64,000 nucleotides of DNA from Devosia submarina. Lineage in GTDB: Bacteria > Pseudomonadota > Alphaproteobacteria > Rhizobiales > Devosiaceae. How positions within the stretch are numbered: position 1 is the first letter of the stretch; each line of letters begins with the position of its first letter. The stretch spans positions 62,001 to 126,000 of the forward strand of contig NZ_PYWB01000003.1 of assembly GCF_003056345.1 (NCBI RefSeq), given 5' to 3'. Positions 53,684 through 62,487 of the stretch are shown in pieces. The notes beneath the pieces are model-generated. The model was not told the origin of the DNA. It searched no databases and saw only the letters and a list, made by a program, of their open reading frames with translations. A program made the translations under genes and the position numbers.

Positions 53684-54135
53684 CAATTCGCCGCCGCAAC
53701 AGCTTGTGCAGACTCAATCTTTCCGAGCGCCTCAGCCACTGCATCAAACACCAGCAAGGTCGACATGTGCCGCGCCTTGTACTCCCGCACCGGCTCGAGA
53801 TAAGCCAGGTCGGCCCACTTGCCGTCAGGCACGGGTCCATTTCCCCCAAGCATGGCGTGCATCTGGTCGCGTAGGCGCAGGAAATCACCTGTTGTTGTTC
53901 CAACAATCTCACGCGCGACCACGGCCGCCGAAGTCTGCCCCAGCGCGCAGGCCGAGAGGTATTGGCCGTACTCGGCGATAACACCATCACGAACAACCAC
54001 ATCCACCTCGATCAACGACCCGCATACGCGGCTCACCTTGCGCGCACTGGCATCGGGATGGGCAAGCCTGGGGGGCTGGAGGGCATTTGCTGCAAGCTCA
54101 AGGATCTTCTCGGAATAGAGATCGCTAATGTCCAT
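53683..54135 (-). CDS. IscU/NifU-like iron-sulfur scaffold protein lacking the third cysteine
   Basis: A 150-residue protein. VCGS (Cys38) and SACALGQ (Cys63) are the first two ligand cysteines of the IscU/SufU fold. At the third ligand place, where IscU has HCS, the sequence reads RHMSTLL with His123 followed by Met124. This Met variant seems common in the alphaproteobacterial branch encoded beside yidD, so it may not bind a classical 2Fe-2S cluster. The ATG at 54135 is preferred to a TTG three bases before it. It overlaps yidD. Confidence 0.85.
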   Translation of the reverse strand: MDISDLYSEKILELAANALQPPRLAHPDASARKVSRVCGSLIEVDVVVRDGVIAEYGQYLSACALGQTSAAVVAREIVGTTTGDFLRLRDQMHAMLGGNGPVPDGKWADLAYLEPVREYKARHMSTLLVFDAVAEALGKIESAQAVAAAN

Positions 54136-54277
54136 CAACCAAACAATTCTGTTTCTTGTCGCTGTTTGCTGCGAGCTTATATAGTTGATCGAGCGGGCAA
54201 TGTTAGTGCTGCGCTATCACCGAAACTAAATCTGCCCTGCTCGCGTAACTTTGTTTCGCCTCAAGGAGCCAGCCCTC

Positions 54278-54901
54278 ATGGATGCTAATCTCAAGCCGCT
54301 CGGCACTGCATCGACTGCCACCGGGCCCTATCCGCGTCCCACTCGTGAAGAAGCCGAAGCCGCGGTCAAAACCCTTTTGGCCTGGGCTGGCGATGACCCA
54401 AATCGCGAGGGCCTCCTCGAAACACCGGCTCGCGTTGCAAAGGCTTACGGCGAGTTCTTCGCCGGCTATTACATGGACGCGGGCGCCATCCTGTCCAAGA
54501 CCTTCAAGGAAGTCGGCGGCTATGACGATATAGTCCTTGTCCGTGATATTCCGTTCAGCTCCCATTGCGAGCATCACATGGTGCCGTTTGTCGGCAAGGC
54601 CCACATCGCCTATCTGCCTCACGACGGTGTGGTTGGCCTATCCAAGCTGGCGCGTCTGGTGGAAGTGTACTCCCGCCGCCTGCAGACGCAGGAAAATCTG
54701 ACATCCCAGATCATCGACGCCATCAACGAACATCTGGGGCCTCGCGGCGCAGCCGTCATGCTGGAAGCCGAACACATGTGCATGTCCATGCGCGGCGTTC
54801 GCGCTCATGGCGCGGCCACCATCACCCATCGCTTCACCGGCGTATTTGCGGAGGAACGTGCCGAGCAGGATCGCTTCTATGCCATGATCGGCAAGCGCTA
54901 A
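54278..54901 (+). CDS. folE: GTP cyclohydrolase I
   Basis: A 207-residue enzyme that opens the GTP ring in the first step of tetrahydrofolate synthesis. Zinc ligands are Cys96 and His99 in SSHCEHHM and Cys167 in HMCMSMRG. Family motifs [21 protein letters not shown] ([20 protein letters not shown]) and [12 protein letters not shown] are complete. AAGGAG precedes the ATG at 54278; an earlier TTG is not used. It is divergent from the IscU-like gene and hisI follows. Confidence 0.96.
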   Translation: MDANLKPLGTASTATGPYPRPTREEAEAAVKTLLAWAGDDPNREGLLETPARVAKAYGEFFAGYYMDAGAILSKTFKEVGGYDDIVLVRDIPFSSHCEHHMVPFVGKAHIAYLPHDGVVGLSKLARLVEVYSRRLQTQENLTSQIIDAINEHLGPRGAAVMLEAEHMCMSMRGVRAHGAATITHRFTGVFAEERAEQDRFYAMIGKR

Positions 54902-54949
54902 GGGCGACTCCTCTGGCGCGAGCAAACCGGACGAACTAAAAGCCGCCCC

Positions 54950-55402
54950 ATGACCATAAGCTTCACCGATCCCAGCACCCTCTCTCATGCACAATTGGAA
55001 GAAGGCACGGCATTTGCGCCCCGCTTCGATGCCGCCGGGCTGGTGACCGTCATCACCACCGAGTTGGGCACCAACGAAGTGCTGATGCTGGCGCACATGA
55101 ACGCCGAAGCGCTGTCCCTGACACTCCAGACAGGGATCGCCCACTACTGGTCCCGCTCGCGCGGGCAGCTCTGGAAAAAGGGCGAAACCTCAGGCGAGCT
55201 TCAAGAAGTGGTCGAACTGCGTACCGACTGCGACCAGGACGCAATATTGCTCGTGGTTCGGCAAACAGGTCGCGGTGCAGCTTGCCACACCGGGCGAAAG
55301 ACCTGCTTTTATCGCAGGGCCGCAGTGCAAGACCGCGTGGCGGTTCTGACCGACACCGGCCTGCCGAAACTGTTTAACCCATCCGAGATCTACAAGCGCT
55401 AG
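54950..55402 (+). CDS. hisI: Phosphoribosyl-AMP cyclohydrolase
   Basis: A 150-residue HisI enzyme for the third step of histidine synthesis. [42 protein letters not shown] (metal-binding Asp residues) and [12 protein letters not shown] (zinc Cys) are all present. No HisE domain is fused, as usual in alphaproteobacteria. It is 48 bp after folE. The stop shares CTAG with the convergent rhomboid gene. Confidence 0.95.
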   Translation: MTISFTDPSTLSHAQLEEGTAFAPRFDAAGLVTVITTELGTNEVLMLAHMNAEALSLTLQTGIAHYWSRSRGQLWKKGETSGELQEVVELRTDCDQDAILLVVRQTGRGAACHTGRKTCFYRRAAVQDRVAVLTDTGLPKLFNPSEIYKR

Positions 55403-56136
55403 ACGCTCCGGCGCTCAAACAACCCGACCATCAGTATTCCAGCAAAGAAGCCACCGAGGTGCGCCTGCCAGGCGATCGACATCTGATTGCCGGTGATCAG
55501 CGGGAACAGCGGAACCGCGGCGTTGAGCACGACCCAGATCAGGATAAAGAAGCGCGCCCGCGAATCTCGGATCAGATCGCCCCATCCAGTAAGCTTGCGT
55601 CCCAACACGATCTGTTCCCCCGTTTCGGGATGCCTGGAAACGATCACGGGTTGAAAGATAAAGCGGGTTGCTGCGCCCGTCAGCCCAGCCACGCCGCCTG
55701 ACGCGCCGATCAGGTACGATCCTGTCGCAAGCGAGGTTGCAGCAAACAAAGCTGCGCCAGCCGCAGCCGAAACAAAGAAAATCGCCAGCATCGGCCCTGC
55801 CCCATAGCGCCGCGCCAGTGGCGTTCCGAAAATGGCGAACCATGCGACATTCACGAAAAGATGGTCCCAGCCTCCATGCAACAAGGCATGGGTGAACGGT
55901 GTCCAGATCAGGGGAATGCCGAGCCAGAAATCGTCAAAGGCGGCCAGTATACGCAGCGGCTGGAACGCTCCGTAAAATACCAGCATCAGCATTCCCTCTT
56001 CGTTAAGCACGAGGGTCGATGCGAGGTGAACGGCGATTAACACCCCGATCACCCCCGTAACTGCCCCAGGCAGCAGAAAAACTGGCTCTCGCACAGGTGG
56101 CGCAGGGGTTTGCCCAGATCGGTCTTGTTCACTCAT
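55399..56136 (-). CDS. Rhomboid-family intramembrane serine protease
   Basis: A 245-residue membrane protein. [18 protein letters not shown] is the helix-2 motif, the nucleophile is Ser146 in GASGG, and the catalytic His226 is in [10 protein letters not shown]. About six helices are predicted, with a hydrophilic loop at 163-190. The ATG at 56136 has GGAG upstream; an in-frame start at 56151 is poorer. It cleaves membrane proteins within the bilayer. A perfect CtrA box lies 74 bp upstream. Confidence 0.92.
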   Translation of the reverse strand: MSEQDRSGQTPAPPVREPVFLLPGAVTGVIGVLIAVHLASTLVLNEEGMLMLVFYGAFQPLRILAAFDDFWLGIPLIWTPFTHALLHGGWDHLFVNVAWFAIFGTPLARRYGAGPMLAIFFVSAAAGAALFAATSLATGSYLIGASGGVAGLTGAATRFIFQPVIVSRHPETGEQIVLGRKLTGWGDLIRDSRARFFILIWVVLNAAVPLFPLITGNQMSIAWQAHLGGFFAGILMVGLFERRSV

Positions 56137-56209
56137 CACTTCGCTCCACACTCACTGGCCGCCTGCGGCTTACACGGTTCTTTTCCACAATGGGACAGCC
56201 CCGTTAACC

Positions 56210-56224
56210 TTAACTATTCTTTAA
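56210..56224. promoter_or_regulatory. CtrA binding box
   Basis: TTAACTATTCTTTAA is a perfect TTAA-N7-TTAA site. It lies between the divergent rhomboid (start 56136) and PAS_5 (start 56320) genes and may act on either. An extra TTAA two bases before it makes a third half site. Confidence 0.7.
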
Positions 56225-56319
56225 GAGCGCTTTTGGCCCGCCTTTTTGCCAATGTCGGCTCCACGGCTGAGGCGCTCCATGGGGGGAACGCCTGGCTGGC
56301 CTCTTAGCGGATCAAGAAC

Positions 56320-56973
56320 ATGCAAAAAACAAGCACCCGGGCCCTCTACGAGTACTGGAACACGATTCGCGGTTCGCGCAGCGCACCGGAGCGCAAGGAC
56401 ATTGATCCGACCAAGATTCGCGAATCCCTGGCCAACACGTTTATTCTTGAACTGGATGAAAGCGAAGGCTTCTCCTTCCGCCTGGCCGGCTCCCACCTGT
56501 GCACCAGCTATTGCCGCGAACTCAAGGGCCGCTCCTTTTCCCGGCTTTGGCATGAGCGCGACGTCGACGCCATCGACACGCTGATCCGCGCTGTTACGGA
56601 AGATCATGCCGTGGCTCTCGTCACCTTCCAAGGCACGACCGCGATCCATACCAAGGTCAGCTTCGAAACCATTCTGATGCCCCTGCGTCATAACGGCTCT
56701 ACCCACACGCGCCTGCTTGGCGCAATGACCGCCATGGAAGAGCCCTATTGGCTGGGCGTGCAGCCCATAATGGAGCAGCGCATCACCGGCCTTCGCCTGA
56801 TCTGGCCCGACGATGTCGAATACCAAGACAGCGCGCGAGAAGTGGCGACCAAGGTCGTCAATGAAGTCGAATTCAGCGGCAGCGCAGCCCCTTTCGGCAT
56901 GCCCGCAACGGTTTATGGCCGCAGCGCTCGACGCTACGCTCATCTCGCCGTAATCGACGGCGGTCGTGGCTAA
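56320..56973 (+). CDS. PAS_5 domain protein
   Basis: A 217-residue protein of the PAS_5 (DUF1457) family found in alphaproteobacteria. TRALYEYWNTIRGSRSAPER at the start, then ILELDESEGFSFRLAGSHLCTSYCRELKGRSF (core residues quoted in pieces: FRLAGSHLC, CRELKGRSF) and PLRHNGSTHTRLLGAM form the PAS fold at about 15-150. No output domain is attached, so it probably works as a partner protein. The PilZ gene follows by 126 bp. In relatives the PAS_5-PilZ pair is linked to surface polysaccharide and cell-cycle control. Confidence 0.88.
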   Translation: MQKTSTRALYEYWNTIRGSRSAPERKDIDPTKIRESLANTFILELDESEGFSFRLAGSHLCTSYCRELKGRSFSRLWHERDVDAIDTLIRAVTEDHAVALVTFQGTTAIHTKVSFETILMPLRHNGSTHTRLLGAMTAMEEPYWLGVQPIMEQRITGLRLIWPDDVEYQDSAREVATKVVNEVEFSGSAAPFGMPATVYGRSARRYAHLAVIDGGRG

Positions 56974-57099
56974 TTAGCTCCTAGCCTGAAGCGCGCAATT
57001 TGCGCGGCCTGTGCCGCGCTAAACTCGTTGCGCACTCATCATGCGTTAACCACCGCCCGCTAACCTGTCAGCCAAACATCATGTTCGGCGGTCAGGCGA

Positions 57100-57732
57100 A
57101 TGCTCATCGACGATCTCCCCTCTCCGCGGTTCATTGCGCCTGTGCGCACTCGCGCCGAAGCCGCCAAGTTCCAGCGGGTCAAGGTCTCGGTCCTTGGCCG
57201 ATACATGCTTGCCGATCGACGCGAATTTCCTTGCCAGGTTCTTGAGATGTCGCCCGGTGACGCTATGGTCGTAGCGCCTGTCGCCGGGATCGTCGGCGAA
57301 AAGGTGATCGCCTATATCGATCATATTGGCCGGATCGAGGGCTGCATCACCAGCCAGATCGATGGCGGCTTCATGATGGACATCGTTGCTTCTGCCCGCA
57401 AGCGCGACAAGATGGCGGCCCAGCTCACCTGGCTTGCCAACAAGGACATCCTCAACCTACCCGAGGACCGCCGCCACGAGCGCGTAGTTCCCGACATCCG
57501 CCACTCCACCGTGGTTCTCGACGATGGCCGGCGCTATAATTGCAAGATCATCGATATCTCGCTTTCCGGTGCCGCCGTTGAGCTTGATGTACGTCCCGCC
57601 ATGGGCACGCCGATCACGCTGGGACGCATGCGTGCCCGCGTTGTGCGTCACTTCCAGAATGGCGTCGCGGTCGAGTTTGCCTCGTCGCAGGAAATGATCA
57701 CGATTGTGCAGCAAAATCTGCGCATGAACTGA
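57100..57732 (+). CDS. Double PilZ-domain protein
   Basis: A 210-residue cytosolic protein with two PilZ-like domains. The first (about 20-110) lacks a clear RxxxR motif. The second (about 122-205) has RRHERVVPD and, later, DISLSGAAV, the RxxxR and D/NxSxxG motifs that bind cyclic di-GMP. It probably works as a cyclic di-GMP effector for motility or polysaccharide export, as its neighbour PAS_5 protein suggests. Confidence 0.9.
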   Translation: MLIDDLPSPRFIAPVRTRAEAAKFQRVKVSVLGRYMLADRREFPCQVLEMSPGDAMVVAPVAGIVGEKVIAYIDHIGRIEGCITSQIDGGFMMDIVASARKRDKMAAQLTWLANKDILNLPEDRRHERVVPDIRHSTVVLDDGRRYNCKIIDISLSGAAVELDVRPAMGTPITLGRMRARVVRHFQNGVAVEFASSQEMITIVQQNLRMN

Positions 57733-57751
57733 CCGCGGGTCTACCCTGCCG

Positions 57752-58285
57752 ATGCGATCCAACGTTTCCGTGTCCGCTCGCCTGAGCCTGCTGGCTCTTG
57801 TCGGCCTCTTTTTCGCCGGCGCCTCGCTGCAGGCTAGTCACGCCGACGGCCGGGCCGATTGGGTAGGCTATGCATGGCAAAAGATAGAGATCAACGAATG
57901 CGACGTCACCGGCAAGCTGGTCGCTTGCCCGATCTACCATCAGAAATGGGACTGGAAGCGCAATCAGTGGGTCGACATCAATGTGACGCTCGATCTGGCG
58001 GCGGGGCGTGCTTTACTCACGCAGCGCCTCACCAACAATGATCCATACGACCACGACTATGTCTGCGTAACGGCGGTGATTGTTGATGCCGACGGCGGGA
58101 ACCTGGTAGCCTACCACCAGAATTGGGGGATTTCATCGGGCGATGTGCTCCAAGAGAGCTTCGCATACCTCTCCCCTGCGCTTGCCACGGCAGCTACCAT
58201 CCACATCGGATCCAAGCAGTGCCGCGAGGGAGCTAGCCAAGACGACGATGTTTATCGCCGCGTCTTGGCAAACATCGGCAGGTAA
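57752..58285 (+). CDS. Secreted protein, unknown function
   Basis: A 177-residue exported protein. The leader is SARLSLLALVGLFFAGASLQ up to about ASHADG. The mature part has four cysteines (NECDVTGKLVACPIY, DYVCVTAVIV, GSKQCREG), which may pair, and a beta-rich core. I do not recognise the family. It begins 20 bp after the PilZ gene stop, and a BTLCP gene follows, so it may work at the cell surface. Confidence 0.78.
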   Translation: MRSNVSVSARLSLLALVGLFFAGASLQASHADGRADWVGYAWQKIEINECDVTGKLVACPIYHQKWDWKRNQWVDINVTLDLAAGRALLTQRLTNNDPYDHDYVCVTAVIVDADGGNLVAYHQNWGISSGDVLQESFAYLSPALATAATIHIGSKQCREGASQDDDVYRRVLANIGR

Positions 58286-58413
58286 CCTCCAGCCAGTCCA
58301 TGGTTAATCACCACTAAAACCAGTCCATAAAATACGCATAAAAACTGCGTTGCACTTTTTCGATCGGCCTAATCGGCCCTCTCTAACGTGGTCTCCATCA
58401 GGGAGATCACACT

Positions 58414-59043
58414 ATGTTTGCACACAAGACGGGATTGGGAGCACTGCTCGGCGCCATGATCGCGCTGCTGGCGACTGCCGCTCCTGCCCAGGCCATTGAC
58501 ACCACCAACATCGCCTATGTGCAAACTTCATCGGCCACCACCAGCATCCCGGTAGGCCATGCCGAATTCTGCAAGGCGCGGCCGGCCGAATGCAGCGCGC
58601 ACAGCAATCCTGTCTCCGCCATGCCGCTGACCGAAGCGCTCTGGCAGCAGCTTCAGGCCGTTAACGCCTATTACAACCAGACCATCGTCGCCGTGACCGA
58701 TGACGATCTCTACCAGACCGCCGAGTTCTGGACCTACCCCAATGGTTATGGCGATTGCGAAGACTACGTCCTTGCCAAGCGCCGCGAGCTGATCAACGCA
58801 GGTTGGCCCGCAAGCGTGCTGCTCATCTCGGTGGTCAAGCAGGCCAACGGCGAAGGTCATGCTGTTCTGCTCGTCCGCACTGACCGCGGCGATCTGGTTC
58901 TCGACAACCAGGTCGGCACCATCGATCTGTGGAGCGCCACGCCCTACAAGTTCATCAAGGGGCAATCCCAGGTGGACGCCGGCAAATGGGTCGACATGTT
59001 CGACGCTCGCGACATCAACCTCATCACCGCCGCCATTCAGTAA
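58414..59043 (+). CDS. Transglutaminase-like cysteine peptidase (BTLCP, C93)
   Basis: A 209-residue exported protein. After a signal peptide (to about APAQA) the transglutaminase-like fold has the triad Cys115 in GYGDCEDYV, His149 in GEGHAVLLV and Asp164 in LVLDNQ. It is the single-domain LapG-like type: LapG of Pseudomonas cuts large adhesins in the periplasm under cyclic di-GMP control. GGGAG precedes the ATG. Nearby PilZ and PAS_5 genes fit such a theme, but no LapD or adhesin gene is in the window. Between it and the gene before, 128 bp hold only a half-matching CtrA site. Confidence 0.9.
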   Translation: MFAHKTGLGALLGAMIALLATAAPAQAIDTTNIAYVQTSSATTSIPVGHAEFCKARPAECSAHSNPVSAMPLTEALWQQLQAVNAYYNQTIVAVTDDDLYQTAEFWTYPNGYGDCEDYVLAKRRELINAGWPASVLLISVVKQANGEGHAVLLVRTDRGDLVLDNQVGTIDLWSATPYKFIKGQSQVDAGKWVDMFDARDINLITAAIQ

Positions 59044-59097
59044 ATTTCACCGCTTTCCGGACCCCGCCAAAAGCCTATCCCTGATAGGGGTCTGATG

Positions 59098-59135
59098 AAT
59101 GAGGCCAGCTTCGGTTTCCCGAAGCTGGCCTCATT
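59098..59135. terminator. Strong bidirectional terminator-like hairpin
   Basis: A perfect 17-bp stem (AATGAGGCCAGCTTCGG and its complement) with a four-base loop lies between convergent genes ending at 59043 and 59184. T tracts are short on both sides. Confidence 0.8.
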
Positions 59136-59183
59136 GCTTTGGCGCTTGGTGCTGGCGGGTGACGACCGCCGCGAACGCGCCGA

Positions 59184-59507
59184 TCAGGGGTAACGGATGG
59201 CTACATAGGCTCCCATGAACAGCAATCCGGTAATAAACGACCAGCCAAATGCCACCATGGCAGACACTAGCGCTGAGGTCATGGACAGCGTACCGCCCTG
59301 CTCGTGTCGCCAGCCGAGTTGCAGCATGATGTAGGGGCCGCAGATGAAGCTCATCAGCAAATGGCCAAGCGTATCGAGAAAGGTCTTGCCGTCGTAGCGG
59401 AGCATGGCGGGCTGCTTGGCCACCATCTGGTAAAGGTGCGTTCCCGCGCCAGAAAGGCACAAGCCGACGCCGATCAGAAAGGCCGCCAGAAACAATTCCT
59501 TGGTCAT
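59184..59507 (-). CDS. Small membrane protein, conserved in Hyphomicrobiales
   Basis: A 107-residue protein with three helices (about 5-28, 45-65 and 80-103) and a short cytosolic loop MVAKQPAMLRYDGKTFLDTL. GGAGAA precedes the ATG. It resembles small uncharacterised membrane proteins of Rhizobiales (possibly DUF6949). A perfect CtrA box is centred 54 bp upstream. Confidence 0.78.
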   Translation of the reverse strand: MTKELFLAAFLIGVGLCLSGAGTHLYQMVAKQPAMLRYDGKTFLDTLGHLLMSFICGPYIMLQLGWRHEQGGTLSMTSALVSAMVAFGWSFITGLLFMGAYVAIRYP

Positions 59508-59553
59508 GCCGCTGTTCTCCGCTGCCCGGCTTCTGCTGGCCGAGGTGCCCTCG

Positions 59554-59568
59554 TTAACTCTTCATTAA
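59554..59568. promoter_or_regulatory. CtrA binding box
   Basis: TTAACTCTTCATTAA is a perfect TTAA-N7-TTAA site between divergent genes starting at 59507 (minus) and 59628 (plus). Confidence 0.7.
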
Positions 59569-59627
59569 GCATATTGGCTGCCCAATGATCTGTCACCTTC
59601 CCTCCGCGAGATTGGTTAACGCTGACA

Positions 59628-60305
59628 ATGAGTTTGCAAGCTTCTCCCCATGGCACAAGCGATCAGCCTCATTCCCTTGGGTTCAACCTCGCCGGAATCG
59701 CTCTTCTGGTGCTGCTCGGAGCTGTGGGCGTAGCCTATTTGGTGGATGAACTGGGTCGTCAGGCGCGAATCGCTGCGCCAACGTTGGAGGCGGGCAATCC
59801 TGTCAGCCAGACGATTTCGGGCCATGAACTCACGATTCCGGAATCCTGGTTCAAGTTCGGCGAGCAGCTGAAACCTGGCTTCACCAATCAGATCGATCTC
59901 AGAGTAGTATTTGAGCCAGCGCCGGACCTTGGAATGCCTGTGGACATCACCCTGATGCCGCGAAGCCGCGCCCGCACCAGCGCTGCCCTGCTCGACACTG
60001 TTTATCTTCACCAGTTCGACGGCGATACGCTGGGGGGTGTACCGGGCCTGATCGGCAAGCCCATGGAAGGCTCAAGCGGCTATCAGGGTGAGACCGTCTG
60101 GTATGATGCGCTCTCACCCAATCCGTTCGTCGCTAAATGCATAGAGCCGGTCGCTGCCGGCTCCAGTGTGAAATGCGTTCGAACGGTCTATCTGCCGAGC
60201 GGCATAGCCGCGACCTTCACATTCGATGCCGCGGCTCTGCAATATTGGCGCCAGTTCGACGACGGGATGGAGCTCTGGCTGGCCCGTATCGGCGCCTGGT
60301 CCTAA
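59628..60305 (+). CDS. Single-pass membrane protein, unknown function
   Basis: A 225-residue protein. One helix at about 19-40 (FNLAGIALLVLLGAVGVAYL) follows a short cytosolic tail; the rest is periplasmic and beta-rich (SGHELTIPESWFKFGEQL, MPVDITLMPRSRARTS, VKCVRTVYLPSGIAATFTF). No family is recognised. It ends 4 bp before the stop of the convergent DUF3126 gene. Confidence 0.8.
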   Translation: MSLQASPHGTSDQPHSLGFNLAGIALLVLLGAVGVAYLVDELGRQARIAAPTLEAGNPVSQTISGHELTIPESWFKFGEQLKPGFTNQIDLRVVFEPAPDLGMPVDITLMPRSRARTSAALLDTVYLHQFDGDTLGGVPGLIGKPMEGSSGYQGETVWYDALSPNPFVAKCIEPVAAGSSVKCVRTVYLPSGIAATFTFDAAALQYWRQFDDGMELWLARIGAWS

Positions 60306-60309
60306 AAGC

Positions 60310-60528
60310 TCAGGAAACTTCGTCCAGATCGATGTCGAGGATCGACATATTGAAGATGTAGGACTTGTCTCCGTCCTCGTCGTCTGCATGGATCAGTCCA
60401 ATGGACTCGTCGCCGATAAAAACTTCCACCGAGTCGTTGAGCTTATTTCGCGGCCGTACATCGATGTTCTTGTTGTTGAATTTCATCTGCAGGAACTTTT
60501 GCAGCTTGATGATTTCGGGATGGTTCAC
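60310..60528 (-). CDS. DUF3126 protein
   Basis: A 72-residue protein of the alphaproteobacterial DUF3126 family: IIKLQKFLQMKFNN, VEVFIGDESIGLIHADDEDGD and FNMSILDIDLDE are the conserved blocks. The start codon is GTG at 60528, with AGGA nine bases upstream. Function unknown; commonly encoded beside cysE, as here. Confidence 0.92.
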   Translation of the reverse strand: MNHPEIIKLQKFLQMKFNNKNIDVRPRNKLNDSVEVFIGDESIGLIHADDEDGDKSYIFNMSILDIDLDEVS

Positions 60529-60641
60529 TGGAGGTATCCTGCTGTTTTGCGTTGAGGCGGCAATCTAGTCAGCCGATAAACGCAATCAACCCCAAAGGGT
60601 GCCATATACCCGCTCACAAGGGCTTGCGGGCTAGTGCCGGA

Positions 60642-61469
60642 TCAGTTGTTCATGTCGTGAACCAGCACGACATGGTCCATCACCAATGCCGGGCGGGCAC
60701 ACCCGGCTTCGCCGATGACCTTGGCCGGCACGCCAGCGACGGTAACACGCGGCGGCACTTCCTTGAGCACAACCGAACCTGCTCCGATGCGTGAGCAATC
60801 ACCCACTTTGATATTGCCGAGAACCTTGGCCCCTGCCCCGATCAGCACACCATTGCCGATCTTGGGGTGACGGTCCTGGTCCGATTTTCCCGTGCCGCCC
60901 AGTGTCACATTCTGCAACATGGATACATCGTCGCCTATGGTCGCCGTCTCGCCGATCACAAGACCTGTACCATGGTCCAGCATGATGCCCTTGCCCATGA
61001 CCACAGCCGGGTTGATATCGACCTGGAACACCTGGCTGGCCCGGCTCTGCAGGTAGAGCGCAAAGTCGCGGCGACCTGCGTGGAGCATGGCATGCGCAAA
61101 GCGGTGCGTCTGGATTGCCTGATAGCCCTTGAAATAGAGTAGTGGCTCCAGTGCTCGATCGCACGCAGGATCGCGCTCCAGCGTTGCGGCAAGGTCCACA
61201 CGCGCAAAATGTCCAATCTCCGGCGCATCCACCAGCGTCTCCGCAAAAGCCTGCCGGATGATGTCCGCCGACACATCGTCATGATCGAGCCGTGCAGCCA
61301 AGCGGTGTGCCAGCGCTTGCTCAAATGTGTCATGGTTCAAAATTGACGAAATTGCCATATTCGCCAATGAAGGCTCGTCGGCTACGATCTGGCGCGCGCC
61401 ACTGCGTACAGCGTCCCAAACAGGATCGATGGACTTAACTTCAGCCGAAAGCTTGGCGCTGCTGCTCAT
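60642..61469 (-). CDS. cysE: Serine O-acetyltransferase
   Basis: A 275-residue enzyme for the first step of cysteine synthesis. The N-terminal helical domain (DPVWDAVRSGARQIVADEP) leads to the hexapeptide-repeat helix: MLDHGTGLVIGETATIGDDV, LGGTGKSDQDRHPKIG and IGAGAKVLGNIKVGDCSRIG. Catalytic His residues lie in FAHAML/LDHGTG. The ATG at 61469 has GGAG seven bases upstream; an in-frame start at 61487 is an alternative. Confidence 0.95.
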   Translation of the reverse strand: MSSSAKLSAEVKSIDPVWDAVRSGARQIVADEPSLANMAISSILNHDTFEQALAHRLAARLDHDDVSADIIRQAFAETLVDAPEIGHFARVDLAATLERDPACDRALEPLLYFKGYQAIQTHRFAHAMLHAGRRDFALYLQSRASQVFQVDINPAVVMGKGIMLDHGTGLVIGETATIGDDVSMLQNVTLGGTGKSDQDRHPKIGNGVLIGAGAKVLGNIKVGDCSRIGAGSVVLKEVPPRVTVAGVPAKVIGEAGCARPALVMDHVVLVHDMNN

Positions 61470-61547
61470 GGCGGGACTCCGCTTCATCGTGAGCCACCAA
61501 TATAGGCCATCCGATGCTCAGATACAAAGCGCCAGCGCAATATTGGT

Positions 61548-62318
61548 TCACGCAGAACCGCCGCTGCCAAATGTTCTGCCCAAAAACTCGAGCGCGGCAG
61601 CTTTGAACACCTTGTCTCCAGTTGCCCGCATATGGTCTCGCTTGGGGATGACAAGAGCTTCGGCCCTAGGAATCAGCGCAGCAAGCGGCTCGGGCGATCC
61701 TGCCATGTCATCGGCTTCGCCGACAGCCACAAGAACCGGCACGCCAATTCTGCGCACGTCCGCTCGCGCCATGGGTTGCCGTGAGGTTTCCATGCACGCC
61801 GCCAAGGCTTCCCGATCCGAACCGGTATGATCGGCGAAAATGCGGAACTGCCGCGCTGTTGGATGCGTGAGGCTCTCAAGCGAAGGCGCCCTCAGCCCCG
61901 CTATGATGTCATTGCCGTCGCTCAGGCCATTGATCAAGTTCATGCCCATGCCGCCAAAGATTGCGCACGCAACTCGAGCTTCGTGCTCGAAGGCCATGAA
62001 TGCGGCAATCCGAGCACCCATTGAATAACCAAGCACGGCTGCACGCTTGATCTCCAGATGATTCAGCAACGCGACGGCATCGCGCGCCATGTCGCTGGGA
62101 TAATAGTCATCCGGGTCATGCGGCTTGTCGGATTGGCCATGCCCCCGATTGTCCAGGACAATCGCCTGGTAGCCAGCATCTGTCAGCGTTTCCACCCAGC
62201 CCGTTTCGATCCAATTGACTTTGCCGCTTGAAGCGAAGCCATGGATGCACAGGACCGGCAGCCCCTTGCCAAACACTTCGTATGATAGGGTCAATTCACC
62301 GGATTGAAATGTTGGCAT
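61548..62318 (-). CDS. Alpha/beta hydrolase
   Basis: A 256-residue hydrolase. HGFASSGKVNW forms the oxyanion loop, DNRGHGQSDKP is typical, the nucleophile is Ser99 in GYSMG, and the His is likely in PKRDHMRAT (about 226). No lid domain or signal peptide. AGGAG precedes the ATG. Substrate unknown. It is encoded next to cysE on the same strand but 78 bp away. Confidence 0.9.
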   Translation of the reverse strand: MPTFQSGELTLSYEVFGKGLPVLCIHGFASSGKVNWIETGWVETLTDAGYQAIVLDNRGHGQSDKPHDPDDYYPSDMARDAVALLNHLEIKRAAVLGYSMGARIAAFMAFEHEARVACAIFGGMGMNLINGLSDGNDIIAGLRAPSLESLTHPTARQFRIFADHTGSDREALAACMETSRQPMARADVRRIGVPVLVAVGEADDMAGSPEPLAALIPRAEALVIPKRDHMRATGDKVFKAAALEFLGRTFGSGGSA

Positions 62319-62487
62319 GGCTGGCTCCTGTCTCGTTGCCCCTTATGCCACGAGCCTCGCGCCCTCAGTAGACCTCATCTTGCGCTTGTTGAAGCACAAG
62401 GTCGCGGCAAGGTGCGCAACCACTTCCCTTAGCCGGGCCCTTCCACTATGGTCCGGCCAACGCAAAACACGGCATCAGGTCATCGCC

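Noticed and set aside
58304..58318. TTAATCACCACTAAA as a CtrA box
   Set aside because: The second half site is TAAA instead of TTAA, so only a half match.
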